DNA of 42,299 bases from Candidatus Polarisedimenticolia bacterium (GCA_035764505.1 DASTZC010000099.1:1-42299); one strand, 5' to 3'. Positions 17,840 to 27,273 are shown, numbered from the stretch's first letter. Made by a program: numbers and translations. Notes: a model not told the origin generated them from the letters alone.

Positions 17840-18462
17840 AGGGAGGCCTCGAAGGAGAGAAGGGCTCGCAAGCGCTTCTTCCCGCGATCGTAATGGACCC
17901 TGGCCGCTCCCAGGGTGATGCAGAGAACGGCCGCCGCGCTCTCGAGCGTCAGATCCTGGTAGAAGACGAGATGGAGCACCTCACGCTGGCGGCGTGACAG
18001 GCGCTCCAGCGCGCGCAGCAGCTGTTTCGTGTCGCCGGCGGCCTCCGCTTCGGAGAGCGCGGTGGGAGAAGCCGACTGCAGCCGTGCGAAGCGAGTAAGT
18101 CCGGAGAGAGTCAGCCAGGCTTTGCGTCGCTCAGCTGCAGCGGTGTGGCGGATGACGCCGAACAGCCAGGTTTTCAACGACGATCGGCCATCGAACCGGG
18201 CCTCTCCCGCGAGAACCTTCAGGTAAGCCATCTGAGTGACCTCCTCCGCGAGCGTCCGATTCCGACGACAGCAGGCCAGCGCCCAACCGAAAGCTGCCGG
18301 GTGCAGCTCCGCGAGCCTCCGGCCCATCGTGTCCCGATCCGCCGGTCCGGGGTTGGGCTCCCGACTCGTCACCCGATGAGTGGATTTGGAGGCAGGCTCA
18401 TATGACAGCAAGTCCTCTTTCGGGGCATCGGCCCCCGGTAGCTTTTCGATCACCAAACCCAT
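17836..18462 (-). CDS. ECF-type RNA polymerase sigma factor
   Basis: Encodes 208 residues from ATG 18462, or 163 from the in-frame ATG at 18327. The second better matches the usual ECF size, and the first 45 residues show no domain. Region 2 is visible in EEVTQMAYLKVLAGEARFDG followed by LKTWLFGVIRHTAAAERRK. Region 4 has RLSRRQREVLHLVFYQDLTLE and the helix-turn-helix AAAVLCITLGAARVHYDRGKKRL. It directs transcription of a small regulon, often including its own operon. The stop codon overlaps the start of the putative anti-sigma gene. Neither start has a strong Shine-Dalgarno. Confidence 0.88.
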   Translation of the reverse strand: MGLVIEKLPGADAPKEDLLSYEPASKSTHRVTSREPNPGPADRDTMGRRLAELHPAAFGWALACCRRNRTLAEEVTQMAYLKVLAGEARFDGRSSLKTWLFGVIRHTAAAERRKAWLTLSGLTRFARLQSASPTALSEAEAAGDTKQLLRALERLSRRQREVLHLVFYQDLTLESAAAVLCITLGAARVHYDRGKKRLRALLSFEASL

Positions 18463-18637
18463 CGATACCGCCAGGAAGAAAGTTGAAACCGGGTCGATTC
18501 GGCGCGCCTCCCCGAGCTGGTTTTCATCCGATCGGGTCGCCGCCTCGCTTTCCGACAGACCTGAGTGGCGCCGGAAGACCCTTCTATATGACAGGCCAGG
18601 AAGGAATGCTATCGATTATTGTTGTTTAGCGAGCTCC

Positions 18638-18666
18638 TTGTGCAGGCTCAGGCATTCTTCTAGACT
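18638..18666 (+). promoter_or_regulatory. Weak candidate promoter for the M13 peptidase
   Basis: TTGTGC (18638-18643) and TAGACT (18661-18666) are spaced by 17 bp, 23 bp before the ATG. Both boxes are poor matches to the sigma70 consensus, so this is only a position-based suggestion. Confidence 0.25.
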
Positions 18667-18689
18667 GTGCGCTTTCACAGGAGCTCCGC

Positions 18690-20792
18690 ATGTCGCAGCG
18701 TGTGTTCGCGCTTATTGCCTGCCTGCTTTTTCTAGCCGCCTCTCCCCAGCAGCCCGGCACGCCCGCTCCTCCCGCCAAGGCGCCGGCTGAAACCGCGCCG
18801 GCGGAGAAGCCGCTGACGGCGCTTCCCTACTCTCCGAGCCTGGACGTGCGCTGGCTGGACCGCTCGGCGGATCCGTGCACCGATTTCTACCAGTTCTCGT
18901 GCGGCGGCTGGATGAAGGCCAATCCCCTTCCTCCCGACCAGGCCTCCTGGAGCGTTTACGGCAAGCTCACGAACGAGAATCAGGCCTACTTGTGGGGAAT
19001 CCTCGAGGAGCTGGGGCGCAGCACCGGCAAGCGCACGCCGGCGCAACAGAAGATCGGAGACCAGTTCGCCGCGTGCATGGATGAAGGCGCGGTGGAGAAG
19101 CTGGGCGCGCAGCCGCTCAAACCCATGATGGAGCAGATCGCCGCCGTCAAGGACGTGAAGTCTCTGGCGCCCCTCATGGCCACGATGCACATGGCTTCGC
19201 TCAACTTCTACTTCAGCTCCTTGATGTTCGGGTTCGGGGCGAGCCAGGATTACGCCGACTCGTCGCAGATCATCGCCTTCGCCAGCGCCGGCGGTCTGGG
19301 CCTGCCCGACCGCGATTACTACCTCAAGACCGACGAGAAGTCGCAAGACCTGCGGCAGAAGTACACGGCGCACGTCGGCAGGATGTTCCAGCTCCTCGGC
19401 GATTCACCGGAGGCGGCGACCCGCCAGGCGAACACGGTCCTGGCCATCGAAACGGCCCTGGCCAAAGCATCGCTGACCCGCGTGGAGAAGCGCGAGCCGC
19501 ACAACTTGTTCCACAAGATGGGACGCGCGGAGCTGCAGGCGCTGGTGCCCTCGTTCGATTGGAGCGCCTACCTCAGCACCACCGGATTGCCGGGCGTGCA
19601 GACGTTCAATGTCACGGAGCCGGGATTCTTCAAGGGTCTGGAGGAACAGCTCAAGTCGGTGCCGCTCGACGACTGGAAGAGCTACCTGCGCTGGCACTGG
19701 GCCCATCGCAAGGCTCAGTACCTGTCGTCGGCGTTCGTGAACGAGGACTTCGATTTTTTCAGCCGGACGCTGCGCGGGACACCCCAGCTGCGTCCCCGCT
19801 GGAAGCGCTGCGTGTCGCTGGTGGACCGCCAGCTGCCCGACGCGCTCGGGGAGGAGTTCGTCCATCGCACCTTCAGCCCGGACACGAAGCGGCGCACGCT
19901 GCAGATGACCCAGCAGATCGAGCACGCCATGGAGCAGGACATCAACCAGCTCGACTGGATGGGCCCGGCGACGAAGCAGCAGGCGCTGGCCAAGCTGCAC
20001 AGCATCGTCAACAAGATCGGCTATCCCGACAAGTGGCGCGATTACGGCACCCTGAACATCGTGCGCGGCGATTTCGCCGGGAACGTGGACCGCGCCAATG
20101 CCTTCGAGTCGAAGCGCTGGCTGGACAAGATCGGCAAGCCGGTGGACCGTACCGAATGGTTCATTTCGCCGCCGACGGTCAATGCCTACTACGACCCGCA
20201 GATGAACGACATCAACTTCCCGGCGGGCGTGCTGCAGCCGCCGCTTTATGACATCAAGATCGACGACGCGCCGAACTATGGCAATACCGGGTCCACCATC
20301 GGCCACGAGCTGACGCACGGCTTCGACGACGAAGGGCGGCAGTTCGACGCCAAGGGCAACCTGCGCGACTGGTGGACCCGGGAGGACGGTGCCGCCTTCG
20401 AAAAGCGCGCCCAGTGCGTCGTGGACCAGTATGCGCAGTACGTGATCGTCGATGACATCAAGATCAACAGCAAGCTGACCGAGGGCGAGGACGTCGCCGA
20501 CCTGGGCGGGACGATCCTCGCGTGGATGGCCTGGAAGTCGGCCCTATCCGGCATGAAGCTGGACAAGCGCGAAGGCTTCACGCCGGAGCAGCGCTTCTTC
20601 GTCGGGCTCGCGCAGTGGGCTTGCGAGAACCAGCGGCCGGAAAACCTGCGCGTGTCGGCGATCACCAACGAACATTCACCCGGTAAGTACCGGATCAACG
20701 GCGTGGTGGCGAACATGCCGGAGTTTCAGCAGGCATTCAGCTGCAAGACCGGACAGGCCCTGGCTCCGGAAAAACGCTGCCGGGTGTGGTGA
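18690..20792 (+). CDS. Exported M13-family metalloendopeptidase (neprilysin/PepO-like)
   Basis: Encodes 700 residues, with a signal peptide at about 1-19 and a Pro/Ala linker. The family start DPCTDFYQFSCGGW is at about 61-74. The zinc site HELTH has His539 and His543 as ligands and Glu540 as catalytic base. Glu600 and Asp604 in GEDVADLGG match the third-ligand motif ExxxD. NAYYDP before the active site and the C-terminal CRVW are also family hallmarks. Full length is normal for M13. The enzyme cuts peptides in the periplasm or outside the cell. AGGAG lies 6 nt before the ATG. The propeller gene follows after 39 bp on the same strand and is probably co-transcribed. Confidence 0.95.
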   Translation: MSQRVFALIACLLFLAASPQQPGTPAPPAKAPAETAPAEKPLTALPYSPSLDVRWLDRSADPCTDFYQFSCGGWMKANPLPPDQASWSVYGKLTNENQAYLWGILEELGRSTGKRTPAQQKIGDQFAACMDEGAVEKLGAQPLKPMMEQIAAVKDVKSLAPLMATMHMASLNFYFSSLMFGFGASQDYADSSQIIAFASAGGLGLPDRDYYLKTDEKSQDLRQKYTAHVGRMFQLLGDSPEAATRQANTVLAIETALAKASLTRVEKREPHNLFHKMGRAELQALVPSFDWSAYLSTTGLPGVQTFNVTEPGFFKGLEEQLKSVPLDDWKSYLRWHWAHRKAQYLSSAFVNEDFDFFSRTLRGTPQLRPRWKRCVSLVDRQLPDALGEEFVHRTFSPDTKRRTLQMTQQIEHAMEQDINQLDWMGPATKQQALAKLHSIVNKIGYPDKWRDYGTLNIVRGDFAGNVDRANAFESKRWLDKIGKPVDRTEWFISPPTVNAYYDPQMNDINFPAGVLQPPLYDIKIDDAPNYGNTGSTIGHELTHGFDDEGRQFDAKGNLRDWWTREDGAAFEKRAQCVVDQYAQYVIVDDIKINSKLTEGEDVADLGGTILAWMAWKSALSGMKLDKREGFTPEQRFFVGLAQWACENQRPENLRVSAITNEHSPGKYRINGVVANMPEFQQAFSCKTGQALAPEKRCRVW

Positions 20793-20831
20793 AGAGTCAT
20801 CCCATCAATAAGGATGCCGAAGGAGACTCGT

Positions 20832-23800
20832 ATGCGCCGCGCTGCTGGATTGATCCAGGTCGGTCTCGTCCTGACAGCCGCCTTGGGTCTCGCCGGCGCG
20901 CCTCAGGCTGCCTCCAAAGACTCAGTCGTTCCGGTCTCGGCCTATGGTGAGATGCGCTGGCGGCTGGCGGGGCCGTTCCGCGGAGGGTGGGCCACCGTCG
21001 CCGCGGGAGTGCCGGGCGATCCGGCCACCTGGTATTTCGGCTCGGCGGACGGGGGCGTCTGGAAGAGCAACAATGCCGGGGTCACCTGGACGCCGATCTT
21101 CAACCAGATGGGGAGTGCCTCGATCGGCGCTTTGGCCCTCGCGCCCAGCGACCCCAGGGTGATCTGGGTCGGAACGGGGCAGGTCCACCAACGCTACGAC
21201 ATCGTCGATGGCGACGGCGTCTATCGGTCGACCGACGGTGGCGCCACCTGGAGCCACGTCGGATTGTCGGCGACCAGGCACATCGGCGCGATCTGGGTCG
21301 ATCCGAGAGATGCCGGCGTGGCGATCGTCGCGGCACTGGGACACGTCTTTGGTCCCAACCCCGAGCGCGGCCTTTACCGGACGACCGATGGTGGGAAGAG
21401 CTGGGTGCACGTGCTGGACCGGGGCCCTGAGGTCGGCGCGGTCGATCTGGCCGGGGATCCGGCGTTGCCCGAGATCCTCTTCGCCTCGTTGTGGGAGGTC
21501 CGCCGCCACCCCTGGCTCGATTACTTCCAGCCGCCGATGGGGCCGGGCAGCGGGATCTTTCGATCCGTCGACGGAGGAAAGACCTGGTCCAAGGCGGGAT
21601 CCCGGGGACTTCCCGCAGGACCGCTCGGACGGATCGAGCTGGCCGTTTCCCCTCTCACCCGCGCGCGGCGAGTCTGGGCGGCGATTCACGCCCAGAAAGG
21701 CGGCGGGCTCTACCGCTCGGAGGACGCCGGCAACACCTGGAGCTACGTCAACTCCGACACCTCGCTGGCCTCCGCCTACTGCAACAACCTCACGGCGGAT
21801 CCCAGGGATCCCGAGGTTGTCTGGGCCATGGGACGCTCCATGCGCGTCTCCAGAAACGGCGGCAAGGAGTTTCGCTACGCCAAGGGATCACCGGGAGGCG
21901 ACGATTATCACTTCCTCTGGATCGACCCCACCGACCCGCGTCGCATGATCACCGCCGCCGATCAGGGAGCGGTGCTGACGCTGAACGGCGGCGAGTCGTG
22001 GAGCAGCTGGTACAACCAGCCCACGGGGCAGTTTTATCGGCTCGCGGTGGACGATCAGTTTCCTTACTGGATCTACAGTGGCCAGCAGGACTCGGGAACG
22101 GTGGGCATCGCCTCGCGCAGCGATTACGGGCAGCTCACGTTTCGCGACTGGCATCCGGTGGGAGGCGACGAGCGGGATGGCGACGTGCCGGATCCGGCCC
22201 ATCCCGGGATCGTGTACGGCGCCGGGTTGGGAGGCCGGCTGTCACGATGGGACTCCGAGACGGGACAGGTCAAGAACGTGGCGCCCAGGCCGGTGTCGAG
22301 CTACGGCGCGCGGCCGGGCACGGCCCGCTACCGCTACCCCTGGATCACTCCGATGACCGTCTCGCCCCGCCCGCCCCACGCCATCTACGTCGGGTCGCAG
22401 GTTCTCTTCCGCTCGCTCGACTCGGGGCAGAGCTGGGAGACCGTCAGCCCCGATCTCAGCGATGCCCCCAAGGATGCGAAATGCGAGGGCGACGTGCCGG
22501 TGGCGCGCGCCACTCGCTGCGGCTTCGGAACCATCTTCGCCATCTCCCCTTCGCCGCTTGCGGACGGGATCGTATGGGCGGGCACCGACAACGGACGGGT
22601 ATGGGTGACGCGCGACGATTCGAAGAGCTGGAAGAATGTCACGCCCCCCGGGCTGCAGGACTGGACCAGGGTCAGCCAGATCGACGCCTCGCCGAGCGAT
22701 CCCGCCACCGCCTACGTGGCCGCCGATGGGCACCGGCGGGACGATTTCCGGCCGATCGCGTATCGCACGCATGATTATGGGGCCCACTGGGAAGAGATCG
22801 GCCACGGCCTGCCCGCGAGCGCGTGGCTGGGAGTGTTGCGGCAGGATCCACGGCGGTCCGGGCTTCTCTTCGCCGGAACGAGCCGCGGCGTCTGGGCCTC
22901 CTTCGACGACGGCGAGAGCTGGCAGACGCTCCAGCTCAACCTTCCCACCACCGGCATCAACGACCTCCGGGTCGTAGGGGATGATCTGGTAGCGGCGACA
23001 CAGGGGCGCGCCCTCTGGATCCTGGACCAGCTCGCCCCGCTGCGGGATACCGCTTCACCGGTGGATTCCGTCAGGCTCGTGCCGCCCGGCGAGACCTACC
23101 GGCTGCGCGGCAATCAGAACAAGGACACCCCGCTTCCCCCCGAAGAGCCGCGCGGTGAGAATCCTCCCGACGGCGCCATCATCGATTATGTGCTGCCGGA
23201 CGGAATCTCGGGGCCGGTGAGCCTCGAGATTCTCGATGCTCAGGGGAAGACGGTGCGCCGCTTCTCGAGCGCCGATCCGCCGGAGAAGGTCGAAGCCGAC
23301 GTTTATTTCACGGACCTCTATCTCCGGGGAGCCGGCAGGCTGCAATCGACGCCAGGACATCATCGATTCGTCTGGAACCTCCGTTACGAGCGGCCGTCTG
23401 CCGCCGAATATGAGTATTCGATCGCGGCGGTTGCGGGCCGCGAGACCGACGCTCTGCCTGCGGGTGCCTTCGTCTTGCCGGGGACGTATCGCATCCGGCT
23501 CGACGCCGGGGGCTCGACGATCGAGCAGCCGCTTCGGGTCACGATGGATCCACGCGTCCAGGTCTCGCAGGAGGATCTGGGGAATTTGCTCGAATTCCAG
23601 CTTCGGATGGGGCAGGCGATGTCGCGCTCGGCGATTCTCGAGAAGGAGCGCGCCCAGGCCGTGAGGCTCCTGGAAGCCGGGCAGAAAGATCCCGCCGCCG
23701 TCTCGCTCCGGAAGAGCATCGAGCGGCAGAAGGAACAGATCGACAAGCTTGCCGAGGCGCGCGAGGAGAAGCCCGCCTCCGCCAACGCCGATCTGGCGAC

Positions 23801-23987
23801 GCTGGCCACCGACCTGGAGAACGCCGACGCGGCGCCTACTTCCTCGCAGCGGGAAATGCTCGCCGTCTACGAGAAGGGAATCGCCGCTTTCGAGAAGAAA
23901 TGGAAAGCCTTCACCGCCGGCCCTTACGCCGATCTCTCGGCCAGGCTCGTGAAGCTGGGCATCAAGCCGAAACCCGTGGATCCGTGA
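20832..23987 (+). CDS. Exported Asp-box (BNR/sortilin-like) beta-propeller protein
   Basis: Encodes 1051 residues, with a signal peptide at about 1-27. At least six Asp-box motifs (S/T-x-D-x-G-x-T/S-W) are visible: STDGGATWS, TTDGGKSWV, SVDGGKTWS, SEDAGNTWS, SLDSGQSWE and SFDDGESWQ. Together they indicate one or two multi-bladed propellers over residues about 35-740, as in VPS10/sortilin and BNR proteins. The C-terminal third has a beta domain and a helical Glu/Lys/Ala-rich tail. Such proteins are often annotated as glycosyl hydrolases, but no catalytic set is evident. The start at 20832 has AAGGAG at good spacing; an ATG at 20814 lies before that site. The last 80 nt have a diverged copy at 26963-27042. 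Confidence 0.88.
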   Translation: MRRAAGLIQVGLVLTAALGLAGAPQAASKDSVVPVSAYGEMRWRLAGPFRGGWATVAAGVPGDPATWYFGSADGGVWKSNNAGVTWTPIFNQMGSASIGALALAPSDPRVIWVGTGQVHQRYDIVDGDGVYRSTDGGATWSHVGLSATRHIGAIWVDPRDAGVAIVAALGHVFGPNPERGLYRTTDGGKSWVHVLDRGPEVGAVDLAGDPALPEILFASLWEVRRHPWLDYFQPPMGPGSGIFRSVDGGKTWSKAGSRGLPAGPLGRIELAVSPLTRARRVWAAIHAQKGGGLYRSEDAGNTWSYVNSDTSLASAYCNNLTADPRDPEVVWAMGRSMRVSRNGGKEFRYAKGSPGGDDYHFLWIDPTDPRRMITAADQGAVLTLNGGESWSSWYNQPTGQFYRLAVDDQFPYWIYSGQQDSGTVGIASRSDYGQLTFRDWHPVGGDERDGDVPDPAHPGIVYGAGLGGRLSRWDSETGQVKNVAPRPVSSYGARPGTARYRYPWITPMTVSPRPPHAIYVGSQVLFRSLDSGQSWETVSPDLSDAPKDAKCEGDVPVARATRCGFGTIFAISPSPLADGIVWAGTDNGRVWVTRDDSKSWKNVTPPGLQDWTRVSQIDASPSDPATAYVAADGHRRDDFRPIAYRTHDYGAHWEEIGHGLPASAWLGVLRQDPRRSGLLFAGTSRGVWASFDDGESWQTLQLNLPTTGINDLRVVGDDLVAATQGRALWILDQLAPLRDTASPVDSVRLVPPGETYRLRGNQNKDTPLPPEEPRGENPPDGAIIDYVLPDGISGPVSLEILDAQGKTVRRFSSADPPEKVEADVYFTDLYLRGAGRLQSTPGHHRFVWNLRYERPSAAEYEYSIAAVAGRETDALPAGAFVLPGTYRIRLDAGGSTIEQPLRVTMDPRVQVSQEDLGNLLEFQLRMGQAMSRSAILEKERAQAVRLLEAGQKDPAAVSLRKSIERQKEQIDKLAEAREEKPASANADLATLATDLENADAAPTSSQREMLAVYEKGIAAFEKKWKAFTAGPYADLSARLVKLGIKPKPVDP

Positions 23988-24204
23988 AGCTACTGGTCTC
24001 GCTTACTCGCTGAATTGGGCCTTATCAATTCGGAGAATCGGGGGTTTCTCGCCCGAGCTATCTCACTCTCCGTTAACCGGGATTCTCCCGAGGTGTTAAC
24101 CAGCTTGGCAGTACCGATAGCCATCGTGCGGTAAGCGAGACTCTCGCATTGCATGGTCTTCGGCCAGCGCGGGCGCCCTCGTTCCCTGTGCTAAGCTTTG
24201 CGCC
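23988..24204. other. Intergenic region with several short hairpins
   Basis: The 217-bp gap before the kinase holds nested dyads. GTCTCGCTTAC (23996-24006) and GTAAGCGAGAC (24131-24141) are an 11-bp inverted pair spanning most of it. Between them are GAATTG/CAATTC (24012-24017/24026-24031), TCGGG/CCCGA (24038-24042/24052-24056) and CGGGA-TTC-TCCCG (24078-24090). GTTAACC occurs twice (24072-24078 and 24095-24101) around the last hairpin. It could hold terminators for the preceding gene or a regulatory leader for the kinase; none has a U-tract. Confidence 0.35.
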
Positions 24205-26928
24205 ATGTCAATCAGGGCCACCTGCCCGATCTGCTCGAGCCCCATGCTTCCGGACAACCGTTTTTGCGGGTCCTGCGGAAGGCCCGTTTCGCCGATGTCT
24301 TCATCCCCAACGGTGAATGTGCCGCCTGTCGCCAGAGGGTCGCCCGGCCGTTTGGCGTCGTCCAATTCCACCCCATCAGAAGCGCGGTTCCTGCCGGGCG
24401 TCCTGCTCGCCGGCCGCTACCGCATCGTCGGCCTGCTCGGGAAGGGGGGCATGGGGGAGGTTTACCGGGCCGACGACCTCAAGCTCGGGCAGCCGGTCGC
24501 CCTGAAGTTCCTGCCGCCCGGATTCGACGCGCGACCTGAGCGCCTCGATCAGTTCCTCAACGAGGTGCGGACCGCACGCCAGGTCTCACACTCCAACGTC
24601 TGCCGGGTCTACGATGCCGGTGAGGCCGACGGGCAGCATTTTCTGTCCATGGAATACGTGGATGGAGAGGACCTGGCATCTCTCCTGCGACGGATCGGCC
24701 ACCTCCCGAAGGAGAAGGCGATCCAGATCGCGCGGCAGCTCTGTGCCGGACTTGCGGCGGCGCATGAGATCGGTGTCCTGCACCGCGACCTGAAGCCCGC
24801 GAACATCATGATCGACGGCCGCGGGAGAGCGCGCATTACCGACTTCGGTCTTGCCGCACTGGCTGAGGAAATCGGCAGCGGGGAGATTCTTTCGGGCACA
24901 CCGGCCTATATGGCGCCCGAGCAGCTGGCGGGACGAGAGGTCTCCGTCCGGAGCGACCTCTACGCCTTGGGATTGGTGCTCTACGAGCTGTTCACCGGCA
25001 AGATGGCTTTCAAGGCATCGTCCGTCGGAGAGCTGCGACGCCTGCAGCTGGAAACCACTCCGACCTCCCCGTCCAGCCTTCTGGAGGGGTTCGACCCCGC
25101 TGTGGAGCGGGTCATCCTCCGCTGCCTGGACCAGGAGCCGTCGCGCCGGCCTTCCTCGGCCCTGGCCGTCGCCGCCGCGCTCCCCGGCGGCGATCCGCTG
25201 GCGGCGGCCCTGGCTGCCGGTGAGACTCCATCCCCGGAGATGGTGGCCGAGGCTGGGCAGAAGGGGGCGACATCGCCAGCGGTTGCCTGGGGAGCTCTCG
25301 GCTTGTTCATCGTGACGCTCGTGGCCTTGTTGGCTCTGGCGCCGAGGACCGCGCTCCTGGGAATGGTGCCGCTCGACAAGCCGCCGGAATTCCTGGCGGA
25401 GCGGGCGAGGGAAATCCTGACGGAGGCCGGTCACGACCGGAAGCCAGGCGACAGCCTCTTCACGTTCGATCCGAACCTCGACTATCTGGAGGAGCTGCGG
25501 GGCCTTGAGGGTGCGGGCACGCGTCGATGGGAGATTCTCCGGTCGGCCCCCCCAAGCGGAATCCTCTTCTGGTACCGACAGAGTCCGGAAGATCTGGTGC
25601 CGGTGAATGGTGCGTCCTTCGGAACCTTGATGGAAGATCCGCCGGAGACAACCCCCGGGATGGCGCGGGTCGGCCTCGACCCGGACGGCCGTCTGGTCTC
25701 CCTGCTGGTCGTGCCGGGCGAGCGTACCGAGCCGGGATCGGCTTCGCAGGAGCCGGACTGGGCGCCTCTTCTGCGTGCCACAGGAATCGACCAGAAGACC
25801 CTGTCGCCCACGATCCCGGAGTGGGCGCCCCCGGTATACGCGGATCGGCGGGCTGCCTGGACGGGGTTGTGGCCCGGAAGGCCGCAGACACCCCTCCGGA
25901 TCGAGGCGGTCTCCGAGGGCGGCAAACCCGTCTTCCTGCGGATCGTCGAGCGCTGGACGCGCCCGGCAGAGGAGTCGGCCGTGCGAGGCGGGTTCTGGCG
26001 GCAGGCCGCGCGACTGTCGAACGCTTTAATCTCCGTGACGGTGATCATCGTCGCCGCGTTCGTCGCGCTGCGGAACGTTCGCCGCGGCCGGGGGGATCGC
26101 CGCGGCGCGCTGCGCTTCGCCCTGTACCTCGGGGCTATGAGGATGCTCTGGTTTCTCGGCGCGCATCACATGGCGTCACCGGCGGAGGCGAGTCTGTTCA
26201 TCGACCACCTTTCCTCAGCGATGCTGCGGCTCGGGCTGGCCTACGTCTTCTACCTGGCCATCGAGCCCTACGCACGGCGCCTCTGGCCGCGGATGCTGGT
26301 CTCGTGGGTGAGAGTCCTGGAGGGACGCTTTCGCGATCCCCTGGTGGGACGCGATCTCCTGATCGGGTGTGCCGCGGGCGCTGTGGGCGCGCTGACCCAG
26401 CGACTCCAGACCTGGATTCCCGAGACGCTGGGCGGGGCGATGGCTCTTCCGGCCTCGAGCGTCTTTGCGCTCGAGTCGCTGCGGGGAATCGTGCCGGCCC
26501 TGGTCTCCATCGTGGCCATTCACACCCGGGCACTCATGGAGATCATCTTCCCAATCACCATTGTGTTGATCTTCCGGCTGGTGCTGCGGCGCACCGGCCC
26601 GGCCCTCCTCGCGGCGACGCTGCTGGGGACGGTCTTGTTCTACCCGGCCTCGGGAAGCATTCCGGGCTACATCGTCGGGATGTTCTTCTTGTGCGCGATT
26701 CTCTGGCTCGTTCTGTTCCAGGTCGGCCTGCTGAGCTTCGCCGCCTTTTACGCCGTGTTCAGGCTGCTCGACAATATTCCGCTGACACCGAGCCCGGCCG
26801 GATGGTACCTGGGGGCGATGCTTCTATCGCTTGCCGCCGCCGCCGCCCCGGCGCTCTACGGCTTCTGGACCTCCCAGGCAGGAAGGCCGCTGTTCCGCGA
26901 CGAAATCCTCGAGCCGGCACCCCGCTGA
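24205..26928 (+). CDS. Zinc-ribbon Ser/Thr protein kinase with polytopic membrane domain
   Basis: Encodes 907 residues. Residues 1-27 form a zinc ribbon (Cys7, Cys10, Cys21, Cys24). The Hanks-type kinase domain spans about 72-325: glycine loop GKGGMGEVY (79-87), catalytic Lys101, HRDLKPAN with Asp195, DFG at 213-215 and GTPAYMAPE from 231, all intact. A membrane helix follows at about 360-380, then some 230 residues likely outside the cytoplasm without a recognised domain, then a cluster of hydrophobic helices from about 610 to 895. The kinase is probably active and could couple an external or membrane signal to phosphorylation. I see no Shine-Dalgarno before ATG 24205, so translation may be leaderless. 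It stands alone in its transcription direction. Confidence 0.9.
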   Translation: MSIRATCPICSSPMLPDNRFCGSCGRPVSPMSSSPTVNVPPVARGSPGRLASSNSTPSEARFLPGVLLAGRYRIVGLLGKGGMGEVYRADDLKLGQPVALKFLPPGFDARPERLDQFLNEVRTARQVSHSNVCRVYDAGEADGQHFLSMEYVDGEDLASLLRRIGHLPKEKAIQIARQLCAGLAAAHEIGVLHRDLKPANIMIDGRGRARITDFGLAALAEEIGSGEILSGTPAYMAPEQLAGREVSVRSDLYALGLVLYELFTGKMAFKASSVGELRRLQLETTPTSPSSLLEGFDPAVERVILRCLDQEPSRRPSSALAVAAALPGGDPLAAALAAGETPSPEMVAEAGQKGATSPAVAWGALGLFIVTLVALLALAPRTALLGMVPLDKPPEFLAERAREILTEAGHDRKPGDSLFTFDPNLDYLEELRGLEGAGTRRWEILRSAPPSGILFWYRQSPEDLVPVNGASFGTLMEDPPETTPGMARVGLDPDGRLVSLLVVPGERTEPGSASQEPDWAPLLRATGIDQKTLSPTIPEWAPPVYADRRAAWTGLWPGRPQTPLRIEAVSEGGKPVFLRIVERWTRPAEESAVRGGFWRQAARLSNALISVTVIIVAAFVALRNVRRGRGDRRGALRFALYLGAMRMLWFLGAHHMASPAEASLFIDHLSSAMLRLGLAYVFYLAIEPYARRLWPRMLVSWVRVLEGRFRDPLVGRDLLIGCAAGAVGALTQRLQTWIPETLGGAMALPASSVFALESLRGIVPALVSIVAIHTRALMEIIFPITIVLIFRLVLRRTGPALLAATLLGTVLFYPASGSIPGYIVGMFFLCAILWLVLFQVGLLSFAAFYAVFRLLDNIPLTPSPAGWYLGAMLLSLAAAAAPALYGFWTSQAGRPLFRDEILEPAPR

Positions 26929-26962
26929 TCAGACGTCCGTCGCCCGGGCAGGTCTTGTCACC

Positions 26963-27042
26963 CCTTCACCGCCGGTCCCTACGGCGATCTCTCGGCCAGG
27001 CTCGTGAAGCTGGGCGTCAAGCCGAACCCGGCTGACAAGTAA
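26963..27042 (+). pseudogene. 3'-end remnant of a second Asp-box propeller gene
   Basis: These 80 nt align without gaps to 23908-23987, the last codons of the propeller gene, with about 68 identical positions. The translated remnant reads FTAGPYGDLSARLVKLGVKP, against FTAGPYADLSARLVKLGIKP in the intact gene, and ends at its own stop TAA (the intact gene ends in TGA). The differences include silent changes, so this is the end of a diverged paralogue whose body has been lost, not a fresh copy. It begins 34 bp after the kinase stop, and no further homology is visible upstream. Confidence 0.75.
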
Positions 27043-27195
27043 AGGCGCGTGGCCTCATTGACACTGCCCTTTGTTCAACGGACAGGGGCGGCACACTCAC
27101 CACGGTAGACTCGCCACGCGAGCAAGGCGTCCTTCCTACCCTCAGGTCTTTCCGGTAATTCTTCGAAGGCAAACGCCCTAGATCCAGCTTTTCCT

Positions 27196-27224
27196 TTGTC
27201 CAGCGTGGATTCCGATCGTATAAG
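27196..27224 (+). promoter_or_regulatory. Candidate promoter for the 27274 lipoprotein
   Basis: TTGTCC (27196-27201) and TATAAG (27219-27224) are separated by 17 bp and lie 49 bp before the start codon. The -10 matches the sigma70 consensus at five of six positions and the -35 at four. Confidence 0.35.
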
Positions 27225-27273
27225 GGTGTGCATCGGAAAACCCTTTTGAACGGGCGTTCGGAGACACTTCGCC

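Larger units (their letters stand above)
26929..27273. other. Intergenic stretch after the kinase
   Basis: This 345-bp gap contains the 80-nt gene remnant described separately, an 8-bp inverted repeat CGCGTGGC/GCCACGCG (27046-27053/27113-27120), and a candidate promoter for the next lipoprotein near 27196-27224. I see no other open frame with coding character. Confidence 0.5.
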
